Origin: Nocardia sp. NBC_01503
Lineage (GTDB): Bacteria > Actinomycetota > Actinomycetes > Mycobacteriales > Mycobacteriaceae
NCBI RefSeq assembly: GCF_036327755.1
Contig: NZ_CP109596.1
Span: forward strand, 2,170,001 to 2,234,000
Direction of reading: 5' to 3'
DNA length: 64,000 nucleotides
The notes under the pieces were generated by a model. That model saw only the letters and a list, made by a program, of their open reading frames with translations, was not told the DNA's origin and did not search any database. This document shows, one piece after another, positions 27,682-35,850 of the stretch. The position numbers and the translations under genes were made by a program. Position 1 is the first letter of the stretch, and the number at the start of each line of letters is the position of its first letter.

Positions 27682-28914
27682 TCACTCGTACCGGACCTGC
27701 CAGTGTTTGATGCCGTTGATCCAGCCCGCCCGCAATCGCTGCGGCGGTTCGTCCTCGCTGATCCGGGGCATGGCATCGGCGATGGCATTGAACATCAGGT
27801 CTATCTCCAGCCGCGCCAGATTCGCGCCGACGCAGAAGTGCGCACCGGTCCCACCGAACCCGACGTGCGGATTCGGATCGCGCAGCACATCGAATTCGAA
27901 TGGCCGCTCGAACACGTCCTCGTCGAAATTGGCTGAGCTGTAGAACAATCCGACCCGATCACCCTGCCGGATCTTCTGCCCGCCGAGTTCGGTATCGCAC
28001 AGAGCGGTGCGCTGGAATGAGGTGACCGGTGTTGCCCAGCGCACGATTTCGTCGGGTGCGGTGCGCGGGCGCCGTTCTCGATACAGTTCCCACTGCTCCG
28101 GATAGTCGACGAATGCCTTCATTCCGTGCGTGATGGCATTGCGGGTGGTTTCGTTGCCCGCCACCGACAGCAGGATGACGAAGAATCCGAATTCGTCCGA
28201 ACCCAGTGCCTCCCCGTCGATATCGACGGTCACCAGCTTGGTGACGATATCGTCGGCAGGACAGGCACGGCGCTGTTCAGCCAGGTTGTAGGCGTAGCCG
28301 AGCAGTTCGGCATTGGCGGTCATATTCGCCCCGGCGAACTCCGGGTCGTCGAAGTTCAACAGCTGATTCGACCAGGCGAAGAGCTTGTGCCGATCGTGTT
28401 GCGGCACCCCGAGCAGTTCGGCGATGGCCTGTAGCGGAAGTTCGCAGGCCACCTGCTCCACGAAATCTCCGCCGCCGGTCTTCTTCGCCTCGGCGACAAT
28501 AGCCGCGGCGCGTTCGGTGAGCGCTTTGCGCAGCCCCTCCACCGCGCGCGGTGTGAAGCCCTGGGAGATGATCCGCCGGATCTTGGTGTGTTTCGGCGGA
28601 TCCATATTGATCAGCAACGCACTTCGTGACAGTTCCAACTGTTCGGGTAGCGAATCCGCAGGCATCCGGATGATGGAACCCTTTTCGTGCGAGGACCAGA
28701 TGTCCGGTCTGCGGGACACCTCCTTGACATCCTCGTATCGGGTGATCGCCCAGAAACCCGCGTCGGTGAATGGCGCTGCCTGTTCGGGTGTCTGGGCATT
28801 CCACCAGACCGGTGTGGTGCGCCTGAGCGCGGCAAACTCCGCGGCTGGACTGTGATCGGCCCACAGGGCCGGATCGGTGAAATCGAAGCCTGCCGGTAGC
28901 GACGGAACAGACAC
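27682..28914 (-). CDS. Cytochrome P450, CYP125 family (steroid C26-monooxygenase type)
   Basis: A 410-aa P450 closely resembling M. tuberculosis CYP125, which hydroxylates the C26 methyl of cholesterol to start side-chain degradation. Shared blocks: LPAGFDFTDPALWA, CELPLQAIAELLGVPQ, the I-helix VAGNETTRNAIT, DEIVRWATPVTSFQRTAL, and the C-terminal AGWINGIKHWQV. The haem loop is FGGTGAHFCVGANLARL. Start ATG 28914 lacks the long N-terminal extension of CYP125A1. A perfect KstR-type operator lies 40 bp upstream, as expected since cyp125 is a KstR target in mycobacteria. It is divergent from a GMC oxidoreductase gene with its own operator. Paralogues are common, so the exact sterol is uncertain. 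Confidence 0.88.
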   Translation of the reverse strand: MSVPSLPAGFDFTDPALWADHSPAAEFAALRRTTPVWWNAQTPEQAAPFTDAGFWAITRYEDVKEVSRRPDIWSSHEKGSIIRMPADSLPEQLELSRSALLINMDPPKHTKIRRIISQGFTPRAVEGLRKALTERAAAIVAEAKKTGGGDFVEQVACELPLQAIAELLGVPQHDRHKLFAWSNQLLNFDDPEFAGANMTANAELLGYAYNLAEQRRACPADDIVTKLVTVDIDGEALGSDEFGFFVILLSVAGNETTRNAITHGMKAFVDYPEQWELYRERRPRTAPDEIVRWATPVTSFQRTALCDTELGGQKIRQGDRVGLFYSSANFDEDVFERPFEFDVLRDPNPHVGFGGTGAHFCVGANLARLEIDLMFNAIADAMPRISEDEPPQRLRAGWINGIKHWQVRYE

Positions 28915-28953
28915 TGTTCCTCCTCGCGCATATTGCCGCTATGATCGCGAAAC

Positions 28954-28967
28954 TGAAACGTGTTTCA
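28954..28967. promoter_or_regulatory. KstR operator, full consensus (CYP125)
   Basis: TGAAACGTGTTTCA has 6-bp perfect arms (TGAAAC/GTTTCA) around GT and matches TNNAACNNGTTNNA at every fixed position. It lies 40 bp before the CYP125-type start. Confidence 0.75.
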
Positions 28968-29092
28968 CATCGATTGAACCACGTGGACGGGTGCGGCGGA
29001 CCGGGTTTCGCCTACCCCGGCAACCGGCTTGAGCCAGCAAACCGGCAGAATCTGAAGAACAAGTGGACACCCTGCCCAATCTGTGCGCAGAC

Positions 29093-29106
29093 TAGAACTT
29101 GTTCTA
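29093..29106. promoter_or_regulatory. KstR operator, full consensus (GMC oxidoreductase)
   Basis: TAGAACTTGTTCTA has perfect 6-bp arms around TT and matches TNNAACNNGTTNNA fully. It lies 40 bp before the GMC start at 29146. Two full-consensus sites in one divergent spacer suggest separate control of each direction. Confidence 0.75.
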
Positions 29107-29145
29107 CAGTGACCGCAGGCACACTCGAGGATGAGGTAACGAAGA

Positions 29146-30783
29146 ATGACCGCTTCTCCGCGCTCCGGGGATTCCGCGACCGAAGCCGATTACGTCGTTG
29201 TTGGTTCGGGCAGCGCCGGCGCCGTGGTGGCGGGCCGACTCGCCCAACGCGGCGCCAGCGTGATCCTGTTGGAGGCCGGCCGCAAGGACAACACCCGCAT
29301 GGTCACCATGCCGGGCGCGATCAGCATGGTGCACACCGTCCCGCAGCTGAAGAAGCGCGTGACGTGGAAGCAGTTCTCCACCCCGCAGAAGCACGCCAAC
29401 GACCGCCTGATCCCGATGACCCGCGGCAAGGTGCTCGGCGGCTCCAGCTCCGTCAACGGCATGCTCTACGTGCGCGGTAACCGCGCCAACTTCGACTCCT
29501 GGGCCGCCGAAGGCAATACCGGCTGGAGCTACGAGGATGTGCTCCCGGCCTACAAGAGCCTGGAGAACTGGCAGGACGGCGCGAGCGAACTGCGCGGCGC
29601 GGGCGGCCCCATCGAGGTCACCCGCCAGCAGGACCTGACCCCGATCGCCCAGCAGTTCATGGTCGCCGCCTCCGAGACCCTCGGCGCGCCGATCATCGAG
29701 GACTACAACGGCGCATCGCAGGAGGGCATCTCGATCTTCCAGCAGAGCGTCAAGAACGGTCTGCGCTACAGCTCCTCGCGCGGCTTCATCACCGATATGC
29801 CGAACTCGAACCTGACCGTGCTCACCCATGTGCACGTCACCCGGATCGTGATCGAGAACGGCCGCGCCACCGGCGTCGAGCTCGCCGAGAAGAACGGCAG
29901 CCGCCGGATCGTGCGCGCCGCCAAGGAGGTCATCGTCTCCGGTGGCGTCGTCGGCTCGCCGCAGCTGCTCATGCTCTCGGGCATCGGCCCGGCCGGACAC
30001 CTGCGCGAGCTCGGTATCGACGTGGTGGCGGACCTGCCGGTCGGCCAGAACCTGCACGACCACCTGTTCGTCCCGATGACCTTCATCTCCAAGAAGGCCA
30101 TCCACCGCGGTATTCCGACCCACTTCGCCAGCGGCATCATGCAGGAACTGGCCCGCCCGGGCAGCTCCTGGATGGGGCGCACGGTCTTCGAGGCGTGCGG
30201 CTTCGTCAAGACCAAGTTCGCCGACGGCGACTACCCGGATATGCAGATCCACACCCTGCCGTGGAGCTACCCCATCCCCAACCAGGATGAGGACAAGCTG
30301 CACCTGGTCGATCGCCGCCCCGGCTTCACCATCTTCCCGAGCCTCATCTACCCCAAGAGCCGCGGCGATCTGCGACTGGCCTCGAACGATCCGTTCGCCT
30401 CGCCGCTCATCGACCCGGGCTACCTGAGCGATCCGCGGGATACCGAATTTCTCGTCGAGGGCATTCGGATGATCCGGGAGATCATGGCGCACAACAGCAT
30501 CGCCAAGGACTGGACCGAGGAGCTCGCCCCCGGACCCGCCCTGCAGGACGAGTCCGCGCTGCGCGCCGAACTCCCCAACCGCGTGCACTCCATCTACCAC
30601 CCGGTCGGCACCTGCCGCATGGGTGTGGACGAGCGCGCCGTGGTCGACCCGACCCTGAAGGTGAACGGCATCGAGGGCCTGCGCGTGGCCGATGCCTCGA
30701 TCATGCCCAGCATCACCGGCGGCAATACCAATGCCCCGAGCTACATGATCGGCGAGAAGGCCGCGGAGTTCATCGGCGCGTAG
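29146..30783 (+). CDS. GMC-family FAD oxidoreductase (choline dehydrogenase-like)
   Basis: A 545-aa glucose-methanol-choline oxidoreductase. The ADP-binding fold is YVVVGSGSAGAVVAGRLA (residues about 15-32), GMC signature 1 is RGKVLGGSSSVNGMLYVRG, and the C-terminal active-site region is HPVGTCRMG...ITGGNTNAPSYMIGEKAAEF with catalytic His. It oxidises an alcohol to aldehyde or ketone. Choline is not implied; relatives in sterol and alkane loci act on fatty or sterol alcohols. Start ATG 29146 lies 40 bp after a full-consensus KstR operator. An alcohol made by the CYP125-type P450 is an attractive substrate, but that is inference. Confidence 0.88.
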   Translation: MTASPRSGDSATEADYVVVGSGSAGAVVAGRLAQRGASVILLEAGRKDNTRMVTMPGAISMVHTVPQLKKRVTWKQFSTPQKHANDRLIPMTRGKVLGGSSSVNGMLYVRGNRANFDSWAAEGNTGWSYEDVLPAYKSLENWQDGASELRGAGGPIEVTRQQDLTPIAQQFMVAASETLGAPIIEDYNGASQEGISIFQQSVKNGLRYSSSRGFITDMPNSNLTVLTHVHVTRIVIENGRATGVELAEKNGSRRIVRAAKEVIVSGGVVGSPQLLMLSGIGPAGHLRELGIDVVADLPVGQNLHDHLFVPMTFISKKAIHRGIPTHFASGIMQELARPGSSWMGRTVFEACGFVKTKFADGDYPDMQIHTLPWSYPIPNQDEDKLHLVDRRPGFTIFPSLIYPKSRGDLRLASNDPFASPLIDPGYLSDPRDTEFLVEGIRMIREIMAHNSIAKDWTEELAPGPALQDESALRAELPNRVHSIYHPVGTCRMGVDERAVVDPTLKVNGIEGLRVADASIMPSITGGNTNAPSYMIGEKAAEFIGA

Positions 30784-30875
30784 TTCGCCGCACCGGACGG
30801 CGATTCCGCGGCGCTGTTACTTCCCTTGTAGCCGCGGAACCGCCGGTCACCCAACCACGACCTGCGGTGACCATG

Positions 30876-30915
30876 CTCCGCCCCGGGCCTGCACCATCAG
30901 CGCCCCGGGGCGGAG
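30876..30915. terminator. Stem-loop upstream of the LLM gene
   Basis: Arms 30876-30887 and 30904-30915 are 12-bp complements (CTCCGCCCCGGG) with a 16-base loop. It ends just before the GAGAGGAAATC ribosome-site region of the LLM gene and follows the GMC gene, so it can end the GMC transcript and be read through. The same stem type (CTCCGCCCC...GGGGCGGAG) recurs at 36897. Confidence 0.6.
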
Positions 30916-30936
30916 TTCTGCTTTCGAGAGGAAATC

Positions 30937-31941
30937 ATGGCAGCGCTGCCGCTGGATGTGTGGCTGAACAGCCCGCTCGCCGAATCCGCCACCCGGGCAG
31001 CGCGATTGCGCGAGCTGGGGGTGGACGGGGTGTTCACCTTCGAGGGTGCGCACGATGTGTTCTTCCCGCTCACCCTGGCCGCCGGGTCCGGGCTCGGCCT
31101 CATGACCAATGTGGCAATCGCGTTCCCGCGCAGTCCTGTTCATCTCGCACATGCGGCATATGACCTACAGACGTTGTCCGGCGGGCGTTTTCGGCTCGGA
31201 CTGGGCTCGCAGATCCGGCCGCACATCGAGCGGCGGTACGGCAGCACCTGGTCGCGGCCGGTGGATCGACTCGGCGATACCGTCGCGGCGGTTCGGGAGA
31301 TCCTGCGCGCCTGGCAGACCGGCGAGCGACTCGACTACCGCGGGGAGTTCTGGCAGCACACGCTGATGCCGCCGAACTTCGATCCGGGACCCAATCCGCA
31401 CGGCGTGCCGCCGGTGCTGGTGGGTGCGCTCGGACCGCGCATGACCGAGATGGCGGCGCGGGTGGCGGACGGACTGCTGGTCATGCCGTTCAATACCGAG
31501 CGGCACTTCCGGGAACGCACCCTGCCCGCGGTGGACCGGGGGCTGGCCGGATCCGATCGGCCGTTCGAGATCATCGTCGAAGCCATTGTGGCCATGGGGA
31601 ATACCGAACAGGAGCTGGACGAGGCACGGCGGTCGGTGCGCAATCTGCTCGCGTTCTACGGGTCCACGCCGTCCTATCGCCCGGTGCTCGAGGTGGAAGG
31701 CTGGGCGGAGCTACAGCCGGAGCTCAATCTGCTCTCCAAACAGGGCCGCTGGCGGGAGATGGCCGGTTTGATCGATGATCCGATGGTGGACGCGCTGACG
31801 GTGAGCGGAACACCCGCCGAATGCGCGGCGCGGATCCGGAATCGCTACGGGGACAGGATTTCCCGAGTGTGCTGCTACTTCCCCGGATATCCGGTGACCG
31901 ACAGCGCCATCGCGGAATTGGCCGCCGCCCTGCACAACTGA
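30937..31941 (+). CDS. LLM-class F420-dependent oxidoreductase (TIGR03617-like)
   Basis: A 334-aa luciferase-like monooxygenase/F420 oxidoreductase. MTNVAIAFPRSPVHLAHAAYD, LSGGRFRLGLGSQIRPHIERRYG and PPVLVGALGPRMTEMAARVADG are typical of this subgroup. Its reaction is unknown; family members reduce or hydroxylate lipid or xenobiotic substrates using F420H2 or FMNH2. The ATG at 30937 follows AGAGGAAATC. It lies after a stem-loop that separates it from the GMC gene, and is convergent with the SGNH hydrolase (23 bp apart). Likely a member of the same lipid-oxidation set. Confidence 0.85.
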   Translation: MAALPLDVWLNSPLAESATRAARLRELGVDGVFTFEGAHDVFFPLTLAAGSGLGLMTNVAIAFPRSPVHLAHAAYDLQTLSGGRFRLGLGSQIRPHIERRYGSTWSRPVDRLGDTVAAVREILRAWQTGERLDYRGEFWQHTLMPPNFDPGPNPHGVPPVLVGALGPRMTEMAARVADGLLVMPFNTERHFRERTLPAVDRGLAGSDRPFEIIVEAIVAMGNTEQELDEARRSVRNLLAFYGSTPSYRPVLEVEGWAELQPELNLLSKQGRWREMAGLIDDPMVDALTVSGTPAECAARIRNRYGDRISRVCCYFPGYPVTDSAIAELAAALHN

Positions 31942-31964
31942 CTCCGTACAGGGCGGTTCGACCC

Positions 31965-33569
31965 TCAGCCGATGACGATCGGCTCCTGGAGTTCGTACAT
32001 GGCCCGCCGCCCGGTCATATCGGTGACCACCAGGCGCGGCAGATTCGGCCCCGGATCCCGGTAGGCGTGCGCGACCTCCGGACCGTCCGTGGTGGCGTGC
32101 GCGCCATCGCCGAAGTACCAGTCGTACTGGCGAATCGCGCCGCCCGCGGGCGCACCGTCGAATTCCACCGTCGTCCCGGCCGGTCCGGTCGTCTTCGACA
32201 CGGTGAACCCGCTGCCCGAAGGTCCACCGCCACCGAACCATTCGCGCACCGCCGGATTGAGCAGGAAGGTTTTGGCGAACTCCCGCGCGCCGTCCACATC
32301 CGCATGACTGACCGCGGCGGTACGGCACTGCGGCGGCGCTTCGATATGCGGACAGGCCAGCAGGCGGAGCGAAACCTCCTCATCGCCCAGCGGATTCATC
32401 CACGGGCCGTGATCACCGTTGCCCTGGCTGACCAACCCGTCGGCGGCGACCGCGTACACCTCGCCCGCGGCGGTATTGGCCTGCTCCGCCGCCTGCCGGA
32501 AGGTTTCGGCCGATACCCGGATGAACTCGGACCAGCGGGCGCGCAGCGCCTCCGGGGCATCGGGCGCGTCCTCACCGTGGAAGTAGTTGGATACCAACAC
32601 CTTCGGACTACCGGGCAGGGCGTGTGCCTTCTCGATGGCGGCGCGCATACCGCGCCCGCCGTAGCCGAGCTTCGCACCGCTGAAATACGGGACATGCGCG
32701 GCCGGATTGTCCGCCTCGGCCCCCGCTCCCCCGCATTCGCGCCGCACCGCTGCGGTCACATCCTTGGTGCCGGGGGTGAGGCCGACCGGAATGCCGAAGA
32801 GCGGATCCAGATCGTTGATACAGCCGTCGAGTAGCACCAGATCCACCGGATAACCGCCCGCTCGGGCCTCGGTTCCGGCCTGTTCCAATTGGCAGAACAC
32901 ATCGGGTAATCGGTCGGTGCCGGATTCGTCGGTGGTCTTGGCATCGACCGGACAGTCGGCGTCCTCGGTATCGGCGTGCAGGGCGGGCGCGTCCAGCGCG
33001 GCGCCGGAGACCGAATAGTCGTGTAATCGGGCGGTGCGGCCGGTCTGCGTGCCGAGCGTCTCGGCGGTGAGGTCGGCGAAGGTGCGATCCAAGCCCAGCC
33101 CCTGCCCCCAGGTCACCGAGTCGCCCGCCGAAACCACGTGCAGCGGACGGCATTCGCGGCTCACCCGTAGATTCCACGGCTTGCCGTAGCCGCCGACCGC
33201 GCCGCCGGGCACTCTCGCGCGGGCGTCCACGCGTAGTCGGCCGTCCGCGGGTAGCTCGTCCTGGCGGATATCGAATCCGACCGTCACCACATCACTGTTC
33301 ACCGGGGTGATGCCGGTGCGAATCGGTTGTCCGCCACCGAGAATGCGCCACTCCACATCGGCGTGTGCGGGCACGCCCGGCGGGAAGTACACGGCCGTGG
33401 TGCCGTGTAGCGCGCCGTCGCACTGTCCGGCGGCAGGGGTGCTGACATCGATTATCAGGGGTAATTCGGTGCCGATATCGGCCCTGGCCAACGGCCCGGC
33501 CACCGCGGTAGCACCCACCAGCGTGGGCAGTAGCGCCGCCCGGCACCAGCGGGATCGCCACAATTTCAC
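31965..33569 (-). CDS. Secreted SGNH/GDSL hydrolase with a C-terminal PKD-like domain
   Basis: A 534-aa exported hydrolase. The N-terminus MKLWRSRWCRAALLPTLVGATAVAGPLARA is a signal peptide ending near residue 30. The nucleophile block is VVSAGDSVTWGQGLG (GDS) and the SGNH Asn lies in LLDGCINDLDP. A PKD-like beta domain follows at the C-terminus (GTTVEFDGAPAGG...YDWYFGDG). It is predicted to cleave an ester outside the cell. The GTG at 33569 is used because AGGAGGCGCAT precedes it. Long spacer sequence with three GC-rich hairpins lies upstream. The catalytic His region near the C-terminal part of the hydrolase domain (CPHIEAPPQ) is plausible but not certain. Confidence 0.82.
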   Translation of the reverse strand: MKLWRSRWCRAALLPTLVGATAVAGPLARADIGTELPLIIDVSTPAAGQCDGALHGTTAVYFPPGVPAHADVEWRILGGGQPIRTGITPVNSDVVTVGFDIRQDELPADGRLRVDARARVPGGAVGGYGKPWNLRVSRECRPLHVVSAGDSVTWGQGLGLDRTFADLTAETLGTQTGRTARLHDYSVSGAALDAPALHADTEDADCPVDAKTTDESGTDRLPDVFCQLEQAGTEARAGGYPVDLVLLDGCINDLDPLFGIPVGLTPGTKDVTAAVRRECGGAGAEADNPAAHVPYFSGAKLGYGGRGMRAAIEKAHALPGSPKVLVSNYFHGEDAPDAPEALRARWSEFIRVSAETFRQAAEQANTAAGEVYAVAADGLVSQGNGDHGPWMNPLGDEEVSLRLLACPHIEAPPQCRTAAVSHADVDGAREFAKTFLLNPAVREWFGGGGPSGSGFTVSKTTGPAGTTVEFDGAPAGGAIRQYDWYFGDGAHATTDGPEVAHAYRDPGPNLPRLVVTDMTGRRAMYELQEPIVIG

Positions 33570-33757
33570 ATGCGCCTCCTGAGAGTTCCGCGTCTTGACA
33601 GCAGCCATAGTGCGGGCGACACGCGCAGCGCCGACCAGGCGCGCCGGATTGGCCGAATTTAGTCCTTTTGACCGGCGTGTCTGCTGGTCTACGGCGTTTC
33701 CTCGAATTGCAAGATCTTGTTAAGGCCGTGCCAAGGGCCGGGCCGCATCGTTGTCCT

Positions 33758-33889
33758 CGACGCCGGGTCCGCCCGGCGTCGAGCCCGGCCGGGGGAACGC
33801 TGGGGCACGACCCGTCCACGAGGGGTGTCGGGTCGTGCTCCAGGGCGGCCGGTTCGGTGCGTTCCGGTAATGCCGGGTCGCCGCCCGGC
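33758..33889. other. Three consecutive GC-rich hairpins in a 375-bp gene-free stretch
   Basis: Stems are 33758-33767/33772-33781 (10 bp), 33805-33814/33829-33838 (10 bp) and 33872-33877/33884-33889 (6 bp). All are perfect. The third is followed by ATCTTGTT. The stretch 33570-33944 contains no convincing protein gene. It could be the structured leader of the tiny downstream open frame, a terminator cluster or a non-coding RNA; strand is not determined. Confidence 0.5.
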
Positions 33890-33944
33890 GATCTTGTTCA
33901 CGAGTATCGTTGAAGCAAGTGCGCCAAGGAGATTGGATCCGACG

Positions 33945-34007
33945 ATGGAAACAGTGGTCGTCTTTCTGTTGGCCTGCGCGATCTACTGGTTCGGGCTCAT
34001 ACGCTGA
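33945..34007 (+). CDS. Possible 20-aa membrane peptide
   Basis: A 20-residue open frame METVVVFLLACAIYWFGLIR, almost entirely one hydrophobic helix ending with Arg. AAGGAG lies 13 bases before the ATG, which is a little far, and its 3' end overlaps the antisense TetR gene by 25 bp. Tiny single-helix proteins of this size occur in actinobacteria, but this one could also be chance. No function is assigned. Confidence 0.35.
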   Translation: METVVVFLLACAIYWFGLIR

Positions 34008-34606
34008 CCGGCCGGAGTCGACGCCACCGCGACCAGAGCGTCGGCGATCTGTGCGCAGAAGGCATCGGCGTCCTCGGTGCCGTGGGTGAGTGCGCGGAAC
34101 AGCGTCGCACCGCGCAATAGTTCGAAGACGGCGTCGGTATCGCAGTCGGGCGCGGCCTGGCCCAATTCCGCCGCACCGGTCAGCAGTTCGCGCAGAACCT
34201 CCCGGGTCGGGAGTTCGCCGCGGTCCAGTAGACGCCGGTAGCTGTCGTGGTCGTCGTGGTACTCCGAGAGCAGACCGGGAATGGCCGAGCGGGCCGCCGG
34301 ATGCGCCGATGCGGACAGGAACAGTCGGGTCCAGGCCAGTAGATCCGCTCGCAGATCACCACTGGGTTCGGGGTGCGCGAACTCGTCGAGCGCGAAGATC
34401 GCATCCTCCACCAGCGCCCGCTTACTGGGCCAGCGTCGGTAGATCGAGGTGGTGACCACCCCCGCGCGCCGCGCGACCGCGGCGATGGTGGTCGCCTGGT
34501 AACCATCGCTGACCAGCAATTCCTGCGTGGCGGTCAACAGCTGTTCGTCCAATTGCGGATCACGGGGCCGCCCCGGGCCGGAGCGGATCGGCTGGGGTGC
34601 GCTCAC
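33983..34606 (-). CDS. TetR-family transcriptional regulator
   Basis: A 207-aa TetR regulator. The helix-turn-helix is ATQELLVSDGYQATTIAAVARRAGV...TSIYRRWPSKRALVEDAIF; the YRRWPSK recognition segment is typical. The effector domain is TetR_C_16-like in layout. The GTG start at 34606 follows GGAGG by 5 bases. It is divergent from a DUF7064-type gene, with an AAC-N2-GTT palindrome at 34654 between them. It may bind that site, or the site may belong to the wider KstR-like set. Its ligand is unknown. Confidence 0.85.
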   Translation of the reverse strand: MSAPQPIRSGPGRPRDPQLDEQLLTATQELLVSDGYQATTIAAVARRAGVVTTSIYRRWPSKRALVEDAIFALDEFAHPEPSGDLRADLLAWTRLFLSASAHPAARSAIPGLLSEYHDDHDSYRRLLDRGELPTREVLRELLTGAAELGQAAPDCDTDAVFELLRGATLFRALTHGTEDADAFCAQIADALVAVASTPAGQRMSPNQ

Positions 34607-34653
34607 CGGGTCCTCCAAAAATCTTCGGAAAATTCTGGGTTTGAGGTTACATC

Positions 34654-34667
34654 CAGAACGTGTTTCA
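34654..34667. promoter_or_regulatory. KstR-type operator (TetR/DUF7064 spacer)
   Basis: CAGAACGTGTTTCA keeps the AAC-N2-GTT core and the terminal A; only the first base differs from TNNAACNNGTTNNA. It is centred in the 126-bp spacer between divergent starts at 34606 and 34733. Confidence 0.6.
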
Positions 34668-34732
34668 AATACGCTGTGCCTCGTATTCGAATTATGTGGC
34701 CGCGGCCACATGCTCACCGAGAGGCACCGTCG

Positions 34733-35848
34733 ATGTTGACGCCCCAGGACGAACTGCTCTGCCATCAGCTGCCCACCACCTTCGACCACGTTCAGCAGAG
34801 TGATCTGCGCTGGACCGAGCGCGTGGTGATGTACGGCTTCGACAAGACCAAGCGGGTCAGCGTCATGACCGGGATGGCGCGGTATCCCAACCGCAACCTC
34901 ATCGACGCCTACGCCATGATCACCATCGGCGACAAGGCCCATACCGTGCGCCTGTCCCGGCAGATCGACGACCGGTACGACGGACTCGGGTCGTGGCAGG
35001 TCGGGCCGTTCACCTACGAGATCGTCGAGCCGCTGCGCAAGGTGCGCGCGACGCTGGTCGAGAACGAGCACAACATCAAGCTCGAGCTCGAATTCGACGC
35101 GCAATTCGCGGCTTACGAGCAGGAGCCGGCGTTCTTCCGGACCCGCGGACGGGTGCGCGAGGACGCGCGGCGGTACTACCAGAACGGGCAGGTCGCCGGA
35201 TTCCTGGAGGTCGAGGGCGAGCGGATCGAGATCGACCCGTCGAGCTGGTGGTTCGGGCGCGACCACTCCTGGGGCACCCGGCACGGCGGTGGTGGCGGCG
35301 CGATCAACGAGGGCGGCGGCATCCTGCAGCCCAATGAGATTCCGGACGGCGTGCTCTACTACATGGGCATCTTCCAATTCGAGGACGAGCTGGTGCATTT
35401 CGCGCAGCGCGAGACTCCGGAAGGGCATCGCTGGCACTTCGAGGGCAATATCCTCGCGCCGCTCGGATCGGACGCGGAGCCGCAACCGGTGCGCGATGCG
35501 AGCCATGAGCTGACCTTCCGGGACGATTTCCGAATCGTCAGCGGTGGCACCTTCACCATCATCGACGCCGCCGGAAAGTCGCGCGAATTCAGCATCACCC
35601 CGGTCGGCGACTTCTGGCCCGGCCTGGCCGGATATGACACCTACCGCGGCTATGCCTCCGGCGTGTGGAAGGGCGAATCCTGGAGCGACAGTTTCGTCGC
35701 CGATCTCACCGATACCGCCGACCTCAGGCAGGTCAGCATGCTGTCGGAGACCTTCTGCCGGATCGAAACAGAGGGCAAGGTCGGCTACGGCCTGGTCGAA
35801 ATGGTCTTCATGGGCCGCAATGAGAAGTACGGGTACGAGGGGTACTGA
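34733..35848 (+). CDS. DUF7064/DUF7065-type protein (CrtC-like beta fold)
   Basis: A 371-aa protein. Its key block is WWFGRDHSWGTRHGG near residue 180, the conserved RDHSWG motif of the DUF7064/7065 group, which has a two-lobed beta (lipocalin/CrtC-like) layout. The family is associated with lipid and aromatic catabolism operons but has no defined reaction. No signal peptide or membrane helix is seen. The ATG at 33 bases beyond the -10 region, at 34733, follows GAGAGG. A phosphotransferase gene follows after 2 bp, so the two likely act together, for example in activating or tailoring a small molecule. This pairing is my inference. Confidence 0.72.
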   Translation: MLTPQDELLCHQLPTTFDHVQQSDLRWTERVVMYGFDKTKRVSVMTGMARYPNRNLIDAYAMITIGDKAHTVRLSRQIDDRYDGLGSWQVGPFTYEIVEPLRKVRATLVENEHNIKLELEFDAQFAAYEQEPAFFRTRGRVREDARRYYQNGQVAGFLEVEGERIEIDPSSWWFGRDHSWGTRHGGGGGAINEGGGILQPNEIPDGVLYYMGIFQFEDELVHFAQRETPEGHRWHFEGNILAPLGSDAEPQPVRDASHELTFRDDFRIVSGGTFTIIDAAGKSREFSITPVGDFWPGLAGYDTYRGYASGVWKGESWSDSFVADLTDTADLRQVSMLSETFCRIETEGKVGYGLVEMVFMGRNEKYGYEGY

Positions 35849-35850
35849 GT

